DNA of 64,000 bases, taken from NCBI GenBank assembly GCA_019423125.1, contig JAHZBZ010000001.1, positions 208,406 to 272,405 of the forward strand, written 5' to 3'. Origin of the DNA: Bacillota bacterium (GTDB taxonomy: Bacteria > Bacillota > Clostridia > Christensenellales > Borkfalkiaceae). The stretch's first letter is position 1; each line of letters opens with the position of its first letter. The position numbers and the translations under genes are program-made. Under the pieces are notes generated by a model. That model worked only from the letters and a program-made list of their open reading frames with translations, did not search any database and was not told the DNA's origin. Below are positions 50,449 through 59,152 of the stretch, in pieces.

Positions 50449-50537
50449 GTAACGGAATAACAAGGACGGACGAAAAGGCGCGCAGATCTTTGGATGCCTT
50501 GCCGAGAGGATTTTGCAATACAGACGCATTGCAAAGG

Positions 50538-50577
50538 CGATGAAAGGCAGGGCGCACAAGCGCCGAAAGCGGGCCCT
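50538..50577 (+). repeat. Dispersed leader repeat, copy 1
   Basis: CGATGAAAGGC..GGCGC-ACAA-GCGCC-GAAAGCGGGCCC. It matches the minus strand of 58225-58264. The inner stem GGCGC/GCGCC and the flanking GATGAAA and GAAAGCGGG are conserved. Both copies lie in the 5' leader of a gene, but in opposite orientation. Confidence 0.6.
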
Positions 50578-50621
50578 TATCATTTTTCAAAGCATACTTG
50601 AAAGAACAAAAGGACGGGGCG

Positions 50622-51032
50622 ATGAAACATCTGAACGTGGTCGGCGCGGCGATCTTCCGCGGCGGAAAGGTACTTGCGGCAAAGCGGGGCGAGAGCCGCT
50701 TTGCATACGTCGCGCACAAATACGAATTTGCGGGCGGAAAGATCGAAGAAGGCGAGAGCGGCGAAGCGGCGATCGTGCGCGAGCTCTTCGAGGAGCTGGG
50801 CGTAAAGGCGCGCGTTTTGGGCGTGTTCGGCAGAACGAGCTACGAGTATCCCGACTTTTCGCTGACGCTGACCGTCTACGAATGCGAGGCGGAAGGGGAG
50901 ATCGTCTGCCGCGAACACGAGAGCCTTTCTTGGCTCTCCCGCGACCTTCTCAAAGAGGAAGAATGGGCGCCCGCGGACGCGCCTTTTTTGCCCCTTCTTC
51001 GCGAAAGATTAAGAGAAAAAAGTGAAAAATAA
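50622..51032 (+). CDS. MutT-type Nudix hydrolase, (d)NTP pyrophosphohydrolase (136 aa)
   Basis: The Nudix box GGKIEEGESGEAAIVRELFEELG fits GX5EX7REUXEEXGU exactly, near residue 38. MKHLNVVGAAIFRGGKVLAAKR is the MutT-like start, and the C-terminus keeps LSWLSRDLL. It probably hydrolyses oxidised dGTP or a related nucleotide. The ATG at 50622 (AGGACGGGGCG upstream) is preferred to a TTG 24 bp earlier. Long leader of about 165 nt. Confidence 0.88.
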   Translation: MKHLNVVGAAIFRGGKVLAAKRGESRFAYVAHKYEFAGGKIEEGESGEAAIVRELFEELGVKARVLGVFGRTSYEYPDFSLTLTVYECEAEGEIVCREHESLSWLSRDLLKEEEWAPADAPFLPLLRERLREKSEK

Positions 51033-51098
51033 TGCAGACAGGCGTGCCTTCGGGCGCGCTTTTTTGTGCGGCTTTTGCGCAGGAAAAGATTTTTGCCC

Positions 51099-51127
51099 TT
51101 GACAAGCGTGCATTTCAATGTTATACT
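51099..51127 (+). promoter_or_regulatory. Promoter of the second LytTR regulator operon
   Basis: TTGACA (51099-51104), 17-bp spacer, TATACT (51122-51127). I see no paired repeats like those of module 1 upstream. Confidence 0.8.
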
Positions 51128-51156
51128 TGTCTCGATTTCACGGAGGAAAGAGAGAG

Positions 51157-51876
51157 ATGGAGACTTACAATATTGCGATCGTGGAGGATGACAAGGAGAG
51201 CGCAGAGTGCATCGCGGCCTTTCTCGAGCGCTTTGCGCGCGAGGAAAAATGTGCGTTCGGCGTAAAGCGTTACGGGGACGGGCTGACCTTCATCAGCGAC
51301 TACGACCGCAGTGCGGACATCGTGTTCATGGACATCGAGATGCCCAACCTCGACGGCATGAGCGCGGCGAGAAAGCTCCGTCAGCAGGACGAGGCGGTCG
51401 TCCTCATCTTCATCACCAACATGGCGCAGTATGCGGTCAACGGCTACGAAGTGGACGCGAGCGATTTCATGGTCAAGCCCGTCAACTATGTCACCTTTTC
51501 CGTCAAGCTCAAAAAGGCGCTCCGATATACGGGGCGGCGGCGTGACGACGGCATCTGCGTCAAGACGCAGGAGGGACAGCTCCGCCTGCGCATCAGCGAT
51601 ATCCTCTACGTCGAGAGCGAAAAGCACTACCTGACCTTACACACGAGGTCGGGGGACTACACCATGCGCATGACGATGACGGAAGCGGAGAATCTGCTCG
51701 CGGGCAAGGGCTTTTCCCGCTGCAACACCTCTTATCTGATCAACCTTCGCCATGTGCAGAGCGTGCACCGCGACCTCGTCGAGATCGGCGGCGCGTTTAT
51801 CCCCGTCAGCCGCACCAAGAAAAAGAGTTTTATGGACGCGATCACCGCCTATCTCGGGGGTGATTTCATTGGCTGA
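51157..51876 (+). CDS. LytTR-family response regulator (239 aa), module 2
   Basis: Receiver domain with EDD (10-12), phosphoacceptor Asp59 in IVFMDIEMPNLDG, FITN and the conserved Lys in MVKPVN. LytTR domain at about 140-235 (ILYVESEKHYLTLHT, FSRCNTSYLINLRHV). It is paralogous to the protein at 11038-11751 but has a canonical MPNLDG loop that the other lacks. The ATG at 51157 has CGGAGGAAAG upstream. The kinase gene overlaps its stop codon. The GH3 gene at 53345 is the probable target. Confidence 0.92.
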   Translation: METYNIAIVEDDKESAECIAAFLERFAREEKCAFGVKRYGDGLTFISDYDRSADIVFMDIEMPNLDGMSAARKLRQQDEAVVLIFITNMAQYAVNGYEVDASDFMVKPVNYVTFSVKLKKALRYTGRRRDDGICVKTQEGQLRLRISDILYVESEKHYLTLHTRSGDYTMRMTMTEAENLLAGKGFSRCNTSYLINLRHVQSVHRDLVEIGGAFIPVSRTKKKSFMDAITAYLGGDFIG

Positions 51877-53155
51877 ATTTGCAAAGTGGTATCTGACTTA
51901 CATCAGCGGTCAGCCCTATTCGCGCCTGACCTTTGCGACCGAGCTTCTTTTGGCCGAGATCCTGTTCATGTGGCCGTATAAGCGCAGCCGCCTGTTCGGC
52001 GTCCGCGCGGCGGCGTCCTTTCTGCTGTACGTTGCGATCGCCTATTTCTTCCCCGAGGCGGCGCTGCATATGGGGTCGTATGTCACCATTCTCGTCTTTG
52101 TCTGCTCCGTCGCTCTGCATGCCCTCTGTTCGGGGTATTCCTTCAAAAAAGTCGCCTTCAACTGCATCGCGGCGTATGCGGTGCAGAACTTCATCGTCAA
52201 TCTTCGCATCTGTATCATGGGCACTTTCGCCATTTCCGAAAGTTACAGGATCGTCGTCGAGCTGTGCTGTGCGGTAGCAGTGTTTGCGGGGGCGTATTTG
52301 CTCTTTGCGAGGAAAAACAGCCGCGAAGAGGAGATCAACATCACGCACGTGCGGCTCATGATCCTGACCGTCGCGGTCATCGTGCTCGTGGACCTCATGG
52401 TCAAGGTCGCAAGCGCCCAGGGGGTGAGCGGCAACGTCGTCCTGCGCCTCTGCATGGCATGCACCGATCTTCTCGCGCTGTTCTTGCAGTTCAGCACTTT
52501 CCGCGTCGGAAAGCTGGAGACGGAAAATGCCAAGATGGAGATGCTCCTGCTCGCCGAGCAGGAACAGTACAAGATGTCCCGCGAGACCATCGACCTCGTC
52601 AACATGAAGTGCCACGACCTCAAACACCGCCTCGCGCGCATCCGTTCGGGCAGGGGCGGAGAGGAAGAGGCGGAACTGTGGCAGGACGTCGAAGAGGCGG
52701 TGCTCTTTTATGAGAACGTCGCCAAGACGGGCAACGACGCGCTGGACAGCGTCCTGACGCAAAAGGTGCTCATGTGTGAGAAGCGGAACATCTCCTTCAG
52801 CTATATGGCGGACGGCAGCGCGCTGTCCGCGGTCAAGCCCTCCGACGTGTATTCCCTCTTCGGCAACGCGCTGGACAACGCGATCGAGGGCGTCATGCGC
52901 GAGGAGGACCCCGAAAAGCGCTTTATCTTCCTGCGCGTGGGGCAAAAGGGCGGGATGATCAGCATCCACGTCGAGAACTATTGTTCCCGTCCGCCCGTCT
53001 TCGAGGACGGGCTTCCCCGCACCACCAAACAGGATGCGCAGAACCACGGCATCGGGGTGCGGAGCATCCGCTACATCGCCGAAAAGTACGGCGGGCACGC
53101 GCGCTTTGACGCGTCCGACGAGCTGTTCCGCCTCAATGTCATGCTTCCCGTCTGA
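51869..53155 (+). CDS. GHKL sensor histidine kinase, AgrC-like (428 aa), module 2
   Basis: The likely start is TTG at 51869, with GGGGG 8 nt upstream and overlapping the regulator stop by 8 bp, a translational-coupling layout. Six hydrophobic segments occupy residues 1-205. A coiled coil precedes the phosphoacceptor box NMKCHDLKHRLARI. N box SLFGNALDNAIEGV and glycine box NHGIGVRSIRYIAEKYGG follow. It is paralogous to the kinase at 11754. The signal is unknown, and no pheromone gene is next to it. Confidence 0.9.
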   Translation: MAEFAKWYLTYISGQPYSRLTFATELLLAEILFMWPYKRSRLFGVRAAASFLLYVAIAYFFPEAALHMGSYVTILVFVCSVALHALCSGYSFKKVAFNCIAAYAVQNFIVNLRICIMGTFAISESYRIVVELCCAVAVFAGAYLLFARKNSREEEINITHVRLMILTVAVIVLVDLMVKVASAQGVSGNVVLRLCMACTDLLALFLQFSTFRVGKLETENAKMEMLLLAEQEQYKMSRETIDLVNMKCHDLKHRLARIRSGRGGEEEAELWQDVEEAVLFYENVAKTGNDALDSVLTQKVLMCEKRNISFSYMADGSALSAVKPSDVYSLFGNALDNAIEGVMREEDPEKRFIFLRVGQKGGMISIHVENYCSRPPVFEDGLPRTTKQDAQNHGIGVRSIRYIAEKYGGHARFDASDELFRLNVMLPV

Positions 53156-53174
53156 AAATACATCCGAAAAAGGA

Positions 53175-53203
53175 AAAAGAGACCCGCAAGGGCCTCTTTT
53201 TTT
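53175..53203 (+). terminator. Terminator after module-2 kinase
   Basis: Stem AAAGAGACCC / GGGCCTCTTT with loop GCAA and a T7 tract. Confidence 0.85.
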
Positions 53204-53207
53204 GCAT

Positions 53208-53270
53208 ATCTTGTCAAAAATCTGCGCATCTTGCCAGAAATGCGCACAAAAAATTTTTTTGTGCTATGAT
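53208..53270 (+). promoter_or_regulatory. Candidate activator-dependent promoter of the module-2 GH3 gene
   Basis: Direct repeats ATCTTGTCAAAAAT (53208-53221) and ATCTTGCCAGAAAT (53228-53241) start 20 bp apart. A -10-like TATGAT lies at 53265-53270 but no good -35 precedes it. That is the layout expected for activation by a LytTR-type regulator bound as two direct half-sites. Confidence 0.5.
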
Positions 53271-53344
53271 GAGCGCGATCTGCGGGAAGAGCCGTTCCCG
53301 CAAGGGGAAAACAGTTCGCTGTTTTACAAAATCAAGGAGGTTAC

Positions 53345-56266
53345 ATGATGAAAGACGGCACAATTCTCAAAGGCCTTTTCCGTGGCTTGACTATCGTCAT
53401 GGCGTCGGTAATGACGCTCGGGATCGGCATGACCATTGGCGCGAAGCTGAACGAGTCGGATATCAACTCTTATCTCGGCACGTCCAACCGCGTCGTCATT
53501 CAGGATGAGGAAGGGACCTATCTGAGCGACTACGACAGCTGGCAGGAAATGGTCGACGCGAAGGCGGAGGGCATCTACACGACGATGAGCGAGGGCATTG
53601 TCCTGCTCAAAAACAACGGCGTGCTTCCGATGGAGGGCGTGACCAAGATCAACCTGTTCGGCCGCAACTCCGCAGACCCCGTCTATGGCGGCGGCGGCGG
53701 CGCGGGCGTCGTGAGCGACCCCAACGTCATTGACGTCAAGACGGCCTTCAACGAGGCGGGCATCCAGATCAACGACACGCTGTACAACTACTACAGCGGC
53801 TGTGAAAAGAGAAAGGTCGGCGGCAGACTCTCCAACGAGTACACCACCGGCGAAGTGAATCCCTCGCAGTTCACGCAGGCGGTCGTCGATTCGCTGGACG
53901 AGTACGGCGACACGGCGATCATCTGGCTGGCGCGCTGCATCGGCGAAGGCACCGATCCTGAGCCCGGCTTCATGGAGAGAGATGAGGCGGAAAAGGCGCT
54001 CATCGAATATGTCAAGGGGCTCAGCTACATCGAGCACATCATCGTCGTCCTCAACGAGGACAACACGAGCGGCATCGGCGATCTCGCAAACGACGACCGC
54101 ATCGAGGCGATCGTCCACGCGGGCGGCTTCGGCCTCAACGGCACGACGGCGCTCGTCGACGTGCTGACGGGCAAGGTCAACCCTTCGGGTCACCTCGTCG
54201 ACACCTATGCGGCGTCCTCGCTCTCTTCGGCGGCGGCGCAGAACATGTACGATCATACCCTCACCAACAAGGCGGAGGTCGAGGCGTACGTCGGCGGCTC
54301 CAACGAGTATGCGACCAGCTACATCGCGATGAAAGAGGGCATCTACGTCGGTTACCGTTACTATGAGACCAGATACGAAGACTGCGTGCTCGGCCAGGGC
54401 AACGCGGACGGCAACTACGGCATCTTCTACGGCGAAGGCACAAAGTGGAGCTATGACGAGGAAGTGTGCTACGCCTTCGGTCACGGCCTCTCTTACACCA
54501 CCTTCGAGCAGAAACTGCAGAGCGTGGAAGTGGCGGCAGACGGCACCATCACCGCAACGGTCACCGTGCAGAACACGGGCGACGTCGCGGGCAAGGCGGT
54601 CGTGCAGCTGTATGCGCAGTCTCCCTATACCGAATACGACAAGCGAAACCTCGTAGAGAAATCGGCGATCCAGCTGATGGCGTTTGAAAAGACAGAGCTT
54701 TTGCAGCCGAACAGCGATCCCGTCACGGTCACCGTCAAGGCGGACATGGAGTTCCTCGCGAGCTATGACTACACCAACGCAAAGACGTACATCCTCGACG
54801 CGGGCACCTATTACTTTGCGATCGGCGACGACGCGCACGACGCGCTCAACAACGTGATCGCGAAGAAGTCCTCCGCGAACGCCTCTCTCGGCAACGCGGA
54901 CAACGTCAAGACGTATGAGCAGAAGAACTTTGACGACACGACGTACGCGGTCTCTTCCATCACGGGCAACGAGATCACCAATCTGTTCGACCGCGCCGAC
55001 TACAACTACTTCTACGACACTCGGCAGTACAAGTATCTGACCCGTCAGGATTGGTCCACCTTCCCGACGACGGAAGATGCGCTCACCGCGACGGCGGAGA
55101 TGATGAAAGAACTCTCCGGCCAGGCGGACAAGTGGGATAACCACGATTATTCGGAAGGGGATTACGACGACGTTTCCGTCGTGATCACGGACGAGGATAC
55201 CGACTATCAGCTGTCCATGCTCTACGGTTCGGACGATCCGAACGACACGGCATGGGATATGCTCCTCAAACAGATGAGCTGGGAAGAGATGTGCACGTTC
55301 ACGCAGGGCAACTCGCTGACCAGACCCATCGAATCCATCGGCTATGAAGGCTCCGTCGACGGCGACGGCCCTGCGGGCTTCTCGGGCACATTCGGCGACG
55401 CGGAGAGCAACCCCGAAAACCTGAGCGCGCGCGTCTATCAGTCGCAGTGCACGCTCGCTTCCACCTGGAACAAAGAGCTCGCCTATTCGCAGGGTTCGTT
55501 CATGGGCGAAGACGGCCTGTACCTGGGCAAGACGTCCATCTGGGCGCCCGGCGCGAACCTGCACCGCACCCCGTACTCGGCGCGTAACTTCGAGTACTAT
55601 TCCGAAGACTCCATGCTCGCTTACTATATGGGCGCAAGACAGTGCAAGGGTCTGCAGGACAAGGGATGCATCGCCTGCCCGAAACACTTTGCGTTCAACG
55701 ATCAGGAAAAGAACCGCTGCTCGCTGATCAACTTCTTCAACGAACAGGAAGCGCGCGAGCTTCAGCTCCGCTCTTTCCAGGGCTCCTTCACCGAAGGCGG
55801 CGCGATGGGCACGATGACCTCTTTCTCGCGTATCGGCTGCACCTATGCGGGCGCATCGCACGCACTGCTCACGGGCGTCCTGCGCGACGAGTGGGGCTTT
55901 AAGGGCTACACGATCACCGACTATGCGGCATGGGATTTCATGCACGCGGTCGAATGCCTCAAAGCGGGCACGGATATGTTCGACACCACGGCGGACACCT
56001 ACAGCTCGGTCATTCTCGAAAACGTCAAGAAGGGCGACGACGTCGTCGCACAGGCGGCTCTGCGCGAGGCAAACAGAAGAGTTTTGTATGCATATGTGAA
56101 CAGCAATGCAGTGCAGGGCACATCCGTCAAGGTACTTCCTTGGTGGGAGAAGGCGATCTATGCCGCAGACATCGTGATCGGCGTGCTCACCGTCGCGTCG
56201 CTCGGCGCGTATGTGACCGTCACGGTGCTCTCGCAGAGACGCAAAGGAGGAGAAGTCAATGTTTGA
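53345..56266 (+). CDS. Membrane-anchored GH3 glycoside hydrolase with swapped domain order (973 aa), module 2
   Basis: N-terminal TM helix about 12-32 and C-terminal TM helix about 938-962 followed by QRRKGG; the enzyme lies outside. GH3 C-type domain first (SEGIVLLKNNGVLPM near 82; candidate acid/base Glu201 in IGEGTDPEP), a fibronectin-III-like domain (VQNTGDVAGKAVVQLYA, about 405-475), then the TIM barrel with CPKHFAFNDQEKNR and candidate nucleophile Asp859 in TITDYAAWD. Same design as the enzyme at 18604. AAGGAGG lies 5 nt before the ATG. The next gene overlaps it by 8 bp. Substrate unknown. Confidence 0.88.
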   Translation: MMKDGTILKGLFRGLTIVMASVMTLGIGMTIGAKLNESDINSYLGTSNRVVIQDEEGTYLSDYDSWQEMVDAKAEGIYTTMSEGIVLLKNNGVLPMEGVTKINLFGRNSADPVYGGGGGAGVVSDPNVIDVKTAFNEAGIQINDTLYNYYSGCEKRKVGGRLSNEYTTGEVNPSQFTQAVVDSLDEYGDTAIIWLARCIGEGTDPEPGFMERDEAEKALIEYVKGLSYIEHIIVVLNEDNTSGIGDLANDDRIEAIVHAGGFGLNGTTALVDVLTGKVNPSGHLVDTYAASSLSSAAAQNMYDHTLTNKAEVEAYVGGSNEYATSYIAMKEGIYVGYRYYETRYEDCVLGQGNADGNYGIFYGEGTKWSYDEEVCYAFGHGLSYTTFEQKLQSVEVAADGTITATVTVQNTGDVAGKAVVQLYAQSPYTEYDKRNLVEKSAIQLMAFEKTELLQPNSDPVTVTVKADMEFLASYDYTNAKTYILDAGTYYFAIGDDAHDALNNVIAKKSSANASLGNADNVKTYEQKNFDDTTYAVSSITGNEITNLFDRADYNYFYDTRQYKYLTRQDWSTFPTTEDALTATAEMMKELSGQADKWDNHDYSEGDYDDVSVVITDEDTDYQLSMLYGSDDPNDTAWDMLLKQMSWEEMCTFTQGNSLTRPIESIGYEGSVDGDGPAGFSGTFGDAESNPENLSARVYQSQCTLASTWNKELAYSQGSFMGEDGLYLGKTSIWAPGANLHRTPYSARNFEYYSEDSMLAYYMGARQCKGLQDKGCIACPKHFAFNDQEKNRCSLINFFNEQEARELQLRSFQGSFTEGGAMGTMTSFSRIGCTYAGASHALLTGVLRDEWGFKGYTITDYAAWDFMHAVECLKAGTDMFDTTADTYSSVILENVKKGDDVVAQAALREANRRVLYAYVNSNAVQGTSVKVLPWWEKAIYAADIVIGVLTVASLGAYVTVTVLSQRRKGGEVNV

Positions 56267-56669
56267 TATCAGGGAATTTCTCAGTAAAAAAGGGATCGGT
56301 TTCTATCTCACGGCAGCCGCGATCGTGTTCACGCTCCTTGCGCTGATCTTCGTCGCGGTCACGGGCAGCGACAAGGGCGATCTGTCCGCGGGAATGATCG
56401 TTCTGTTCATCCTCGCGATGCTCTTCCTCGCGTCGGCGCTCATCAAAGATTTCTACGGCGCCGGACTTCTCGGCGGGTGCGTCTGCGCGGCGGCAGGGCT
56501 GATGATGCTCGTCGTCGGCAGGCTCAACATGCTGGGCCTCATTTTCAACGGCGTCGTCGAAGAGGAGATCCCCGCAGCGTTCATCGCCGCCGTCGTGTTT
56601 ACGCTTCTCGCCATTCTGTGCAACTGCGTCAGCGGTTTCCTGGGCGTAGAGAAGAAGGCGGAAGCCTGA
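56259..56669 (+). CDS. Four-helix membrane protein coupled to GH3 (136 aa)
   Basis: The ATG overlaps the end of the GH3 gene by 8 bp, with AAAGGAGGAG inside the GH3 coding end as ribosome-binding site. Four hydrophobic helices (about 15-36, 43-62, 65-87 and 107-127) with short loops fill the protein. I recognise no family. The overlap implies a fixed stoichiometry with the GH3 enzyme, perhaps as a membrane partner or stabiliser. The first module lacks an equivalent. Confidence 0.75.
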   Translation: MFDIREFLSKKGIGFYLTAAAIVFTLLALIFVAVTGSDKGDLSAGMIVLFILAMLFLASALIKDFYGAGLLGGCVCAAAGLMMLVVGRLNMLGLIFNGVVEEEIPAAFIAAVVFTLLAILCNCVSGFLGVEKKAEA

Positions 56670-56697
56670 CACACAGGGACCTTGTTTTCCCCCAAAG

Positions 56698-56730
56698 GAG
56701 CCGCCCACGTAAGCGGGCGGCTCTCAATTT
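56698..56730 (+). terminator. Terminator after the GH3 operon
   Basis: Stem GAGCCGCCC / GGGCGGCTC, loop ACGTAAGC, followed by TCAATTTT. Confidence 0.65.
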
Positions 56731-56747
56731 TCTTCGGTTCGGAAAAA

Positions 56748-56785
56748 GCCGCCCTGCGGCGCAAAGATTTGCGCCGCAGGGCGGC
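56748..56785. terminator. Perfect 18-bp hairpin at the 3' end of the aldo/keto reductase gene
   Basis: GCCGCCCTGCGGCGCAAA, 2-nt loop GA, then the exact complement. On the minus strand it is followed by TTTTTCCGAACC. It shares the GCGGCGCAAA core with 22214-22247. Confidence 0.7.
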
Positions 56786-56791
56786 TTGCGT

Positions 56792-57754
56792 TCATCTTTC
56801 GGAAGGCGCCCGCAGAGCAAGATGGTCGCATTCCTCTTTTGTCAGCGACAACTCGAGCGCCGCGGCATTTTCGGCGATGCGCGCGGGATTTGTGCAGGAG
56901 ATGACGGCAAACAGCTCGAGCGGCTGAGAAAACATCCACGCCGTCACGATCTGCGCGACGGTCGCGCCCTTTTCCTTTGCGAGCTTTTCCGCGCGGCGCA
57001 GTCGCTCGAGGTTGTCCTCGCAAAGGTAACCCTTCCGCGCGGGGGCGGGGAGACGTCGGAAAAGATCGGGCTCGTCCGCGCGCAACTTCCCCGAAAACAG
57101 CCCGCCGCACAGCGAGGAATAGGCAAACACGGGCAGGCGCGTCCGCTCGCAGAAGAGCAGGTCCTCCTTTCCCTTTTCGCCGGTCAGCGAGAGGCATCCC
57201 CGCCAGGGCGGGCGCACCTGTTCGCCGAGGCTGAAATGCGGCGAAGTCACCGAGAAGGGGACAAGCCCCTTCTTTTCGGCGTGTGCGTTCGCGCGCGCGA
57301 TGCGCGCGCAGGTCCAGTTCGACACGCCGATCGCGCGCGTCAGTCCCTCGCGCACGAGCGCGTTCATCATCTCGACGATCTCTTCGGCGGGCAGGGCGGG
57401 GTCGTCGCGGTGCAGAAGCAAAATGTCCGTGTGATCGGTGCCGAGCGCGTCCAGCGAGCGGGAGATGTCCGCACGCGCGCACTTTTCGCGCACCCGAGCG
57501 TTCCCGAGCGGCCCCGGATGACAGCATTTCGTCACGACGACGACTTTGCTTCGCTCCTGCCGTCTGAGCCAATGTCCGAGCGAGGCCTCGCTCTTGTTGT
57601 ATACGCGCGCCGTGTCGAAGGCGTTGATGCCCGCCTCCATTGCCGCGTCCAAAAGCGCGGAGCAATCCTCCCCGCGGTTCATGCGCGCGTTGGAACAGCC
57701 GAAGATCAGCCGCCCGATCGGTTTTTTCAGATCGCAAATCACAGAAGATCGCAT
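56792..57754 (-). CDS. Aldo/keto reductase (320 aa)
   Basis: NAD(P)H-dependent carbonyl reductase. The catalytic tetrad is visible: Asp in INAFDTARVY with Tyr in ARVYNKSE, Lys in VVVTKCCHP and His in ILLLHRDD. The TIM-barrel end has QIVTAWMFSQPLELFAVISCTNPARIAENA. The start is the ATG at 57754, preceded by AAGGAGAAGGCG; the longer frame runs into the divergent gene's promoter. Substrate unknown. It is divergent from the YlmC/YmxH gene. Confidence 0.9.
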   Translation of the reverse strand: MRSSVICDLKKPIGRLIFGCSNARMNRGEDCSALLDAAMEAGINAFDTARVYNKSEASLGHWLRRQERSKVVVVTKCCHPGPLGNARVREKCARADISRSLDALGTDHTDILLLHRDDPALPAEEIVEMMNALVREGLTRAIGVSNWTCARIARANAHAEKKGLVPFSVTSPHFSLGEQVRPPWRGCLSLTGEKGKEDLLFCERTRLPVFAYSSLCGGLFSGKLRADEPDLFRRLPAPARKGYLCEDNLERLRRAEKLAKEKGATVAQIVTAWMFSQPLELFAVISCTNPARIAENAAALELSLTKEECDHLALRAPSER

Positions 57755-57876
57755 CGCCTTCTCCTTGTTTCTTTTCTTATTATTATAACAGAGGTCGCAC
57801 GCGCGCGCAAGGGAAGGAGCACATTTTTTTCGCGTGCGGCATATACTGAGAGGGAGAACTTTGCGGGAGGCTGAGA

Positions 57877-58164
57877 ATGGAAACATCATTCGGCGAACTC
57901 AGATGCAAAGACGTGATCAATGTCACGGACGGAAAAAACCTGGGCAGGACGTGCGACATCGTGTTCTGCTATCCCGAGGCGCGCGTGCTCGGCATCGTCG
58001 TGCCGGGGAAGCGCGGGCTTCATCTCTTCAAGAAGAACGATCTGTTCATTCCGCTCAAAGAGGTGGTCAAGATCGGTGTGGACACCGTGCTCGTCGACCT
58101 CAAAATGCGCCGTCCGCCCGCGGCAGAGAACGGCGCGCGGCGCGATTACTCGGAGTACGAATAA
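57877..58164 (+). CDS. YlmC/YmxH-family sporulation protein, PRC-barrel (95 aa)
   Basis: A single PRC-barrel-like domain: FGELRCKDVINVTDGKNLGR, GIVVPGKRGLHLFKKNDLFIP, VKIGVDTVLVDL. It is a small conserved protein of spore formers; in B. subtilis the homologue is expressed during sporulation. GCGGGAGGCTGAG precedes the ATG. A CATATACT box at 57840-57847 is a possible sporulation-sigma -10, but I cannot find a convincing -35. Confidence 0.9.
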   Translation: METSFGELRCKDVINVTDGKNLGRTCDIVFCYPEARVLGIVVPGKRGLHLFKKNDLFIPLKEVVKIGVDTVLVDLKMRRPPAAENGARRDYSEYE

Positions 58165-58180
58165 AAATTTCGCCCGCGCC

Positions 58181-58209
58181 TTGAAAAACGGCGCGCCTTG
58201 TGTTATACT
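58181..58209 (+). promoter_or_regulatory. Promoter of the sirtuin gene
   Basis: TTGAAA (58181-58186), 17-bp spacer, TATACT (58204-58209). The leader of about 95 nt contains the hairpin repeat at 58225-58264. Confidence 0.75.
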
Positions 58210-58224
58210 GTAAGGGAACGATGC

Positions 58225-58264
58225 GGACCCGCTTTCGGCGCTTGAGCGCCTTTTCATCGGGTCC
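58225..58264 (-). repeat. Dispersed leader repeat, copy 2 (inverted relative to copy 1)
   Basis: As transcribed with the sirtuin gene it folds into an outer stem GGACCCG/CGGGTCC and inner stem GGCGC-TTGA-GCGCC. Its minus strand aligns with 50538-50577. Followed by TTATTATT, it could also act as a weak attenuator. Confidence 0.6.
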
Positions 58265-58309
58265 TTATTATTCCCAGACAGTATAATGTTTAAAAAGGAG
58301 GGGCGCAGG

Positions 58310-59026
58310 ATGGACGAGCTCATGCAGTTGAAGCAGATCGTAAAGGCGGCAAAGCGCATGGTGTTTTTCGGCGGCGCGGGGGTGAGCACGGAGAGCGGCA
58401 TACCCGATTTCCGCTCGCAGGATGGGCTGTACAGCCAAAAGTACGCCTATCCGCCCGAGGAGATCCTCTCGCACGGCTTTTTCTTCTCGCATACGGAGGA
58501 GTTTTACCGCTTTTACCGCGACAAGATGCTCTATCCCGACGCAAAGCCGAACGCGGCGCACATACGGCTCGCGGAATGGGAGCGGGAGGGCAGGCTTCGC
58601 GCGGTCATCACGCAGAACATCGACGGCCTGCACCAAAAGGCGGGCAGCCGCAACGTGCTCGAACTGCACGGGAGCGTCTATCGCAACCGCTGCACCCTCT
58701 GCGGCAGGGAATATCCCTTTCAAGACATCCTCGCGGGGAAGGGCGTTCCGCGCTGTCCCTGCGGCGGAGTGGTCAAGCCCGACGTGGTGCTCTACGGCGA
58801 GGCGCTTAACGATTCGGTCGTGGATCGCTCGATCGCGCACATCGCGCAAGCGGACGTGCTGATCATCGGCGGCACTTCGCTCAACGTCTATCCCGCCTCG
58901 GGGCTGATCGACTTTTTCGGCGGCGAGCATCTCGTCGTCGTCAACCGCGGCACGCCCGCGCGGTCGGTGCAGGGCGCGCTCTTCGTCGACGGCAAGATCG
59001 GCGAAGTCTTTTCTTCGCTCGAATAG
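58310..59026 (+). CDS. NAD-dependent protein deacylase, sirtuin (238 aa)
   Basis: Sir2 motifs in order: FFGGAGVSTESGIPDFRS (NAD site), TQNIDGLH, catalytic His in LELHGSV, a four-Cys zinc site (CTLCGREY...CPCGG), GGTSLNVYPA and VVNRG. It removes acyl groups from lysines using NAD+. The ATG at 58310 has AGGAGG 8 nt upstream; an ATG 24 bp earlier lacks one. The length fits the bacterial CobB/SrtN class. Confidence 0.94.
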   Translation: MDELMQLKQIVKAAKRMVFFGGAGVSTESGIPDFRSQDGLYSQKYAYPPEEILSHGFFFSHTEEFYRFYRDKMLYPDAKPNAAHIRLAEWEREGRLRAVITQNIDGLHQKAGSRNVLELHGSVYRNRCTLCGREYPFQDILAGKGVPRCPCGGVVKPDVVLYGEALNDSVVDRSIAHIAQADVLIIGGTSLNVYPASGLIDFFGGEHLVVVNRGTPARSVQGALFVDGKIGEVFSSLE

Positions 59027-59093
59027 CGGCACGCGGTCAAAAAAGGGGGAGCCCTGCGGGCGCCTCTTTTTTCAGAGCAAAAGAGGATTTTCC

Positions 59094-59125
59094 CCAATAA
59101 AAGGGCGCATACGCGCGTTTATTAT
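59094..59125 (+). promoter_or_regulatory. Putative ECF-type promoter of the sigma/anti-sigma operon
   Basis: CCAATAAAA (59094-59102), 13-bp spacer, CGTTTATTAT (59116-59125). The same two boxes with the same 13-bp spacing recur at 61023-61054, upstream of the RsgI-domain lipoprotein. Confidence 0.65.
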
Positions 59126-59152
59126 GCAGAGGGAACGAGAGGAAACATTTTT

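Noticed and set aside
58225..58264. Hammerhead-like ribozyme (GATGA and GAAA flanking a hairpin)
   Set aside because: The conserved CUGAUGA core is not complete and no third stem or cleavage triplet is present.
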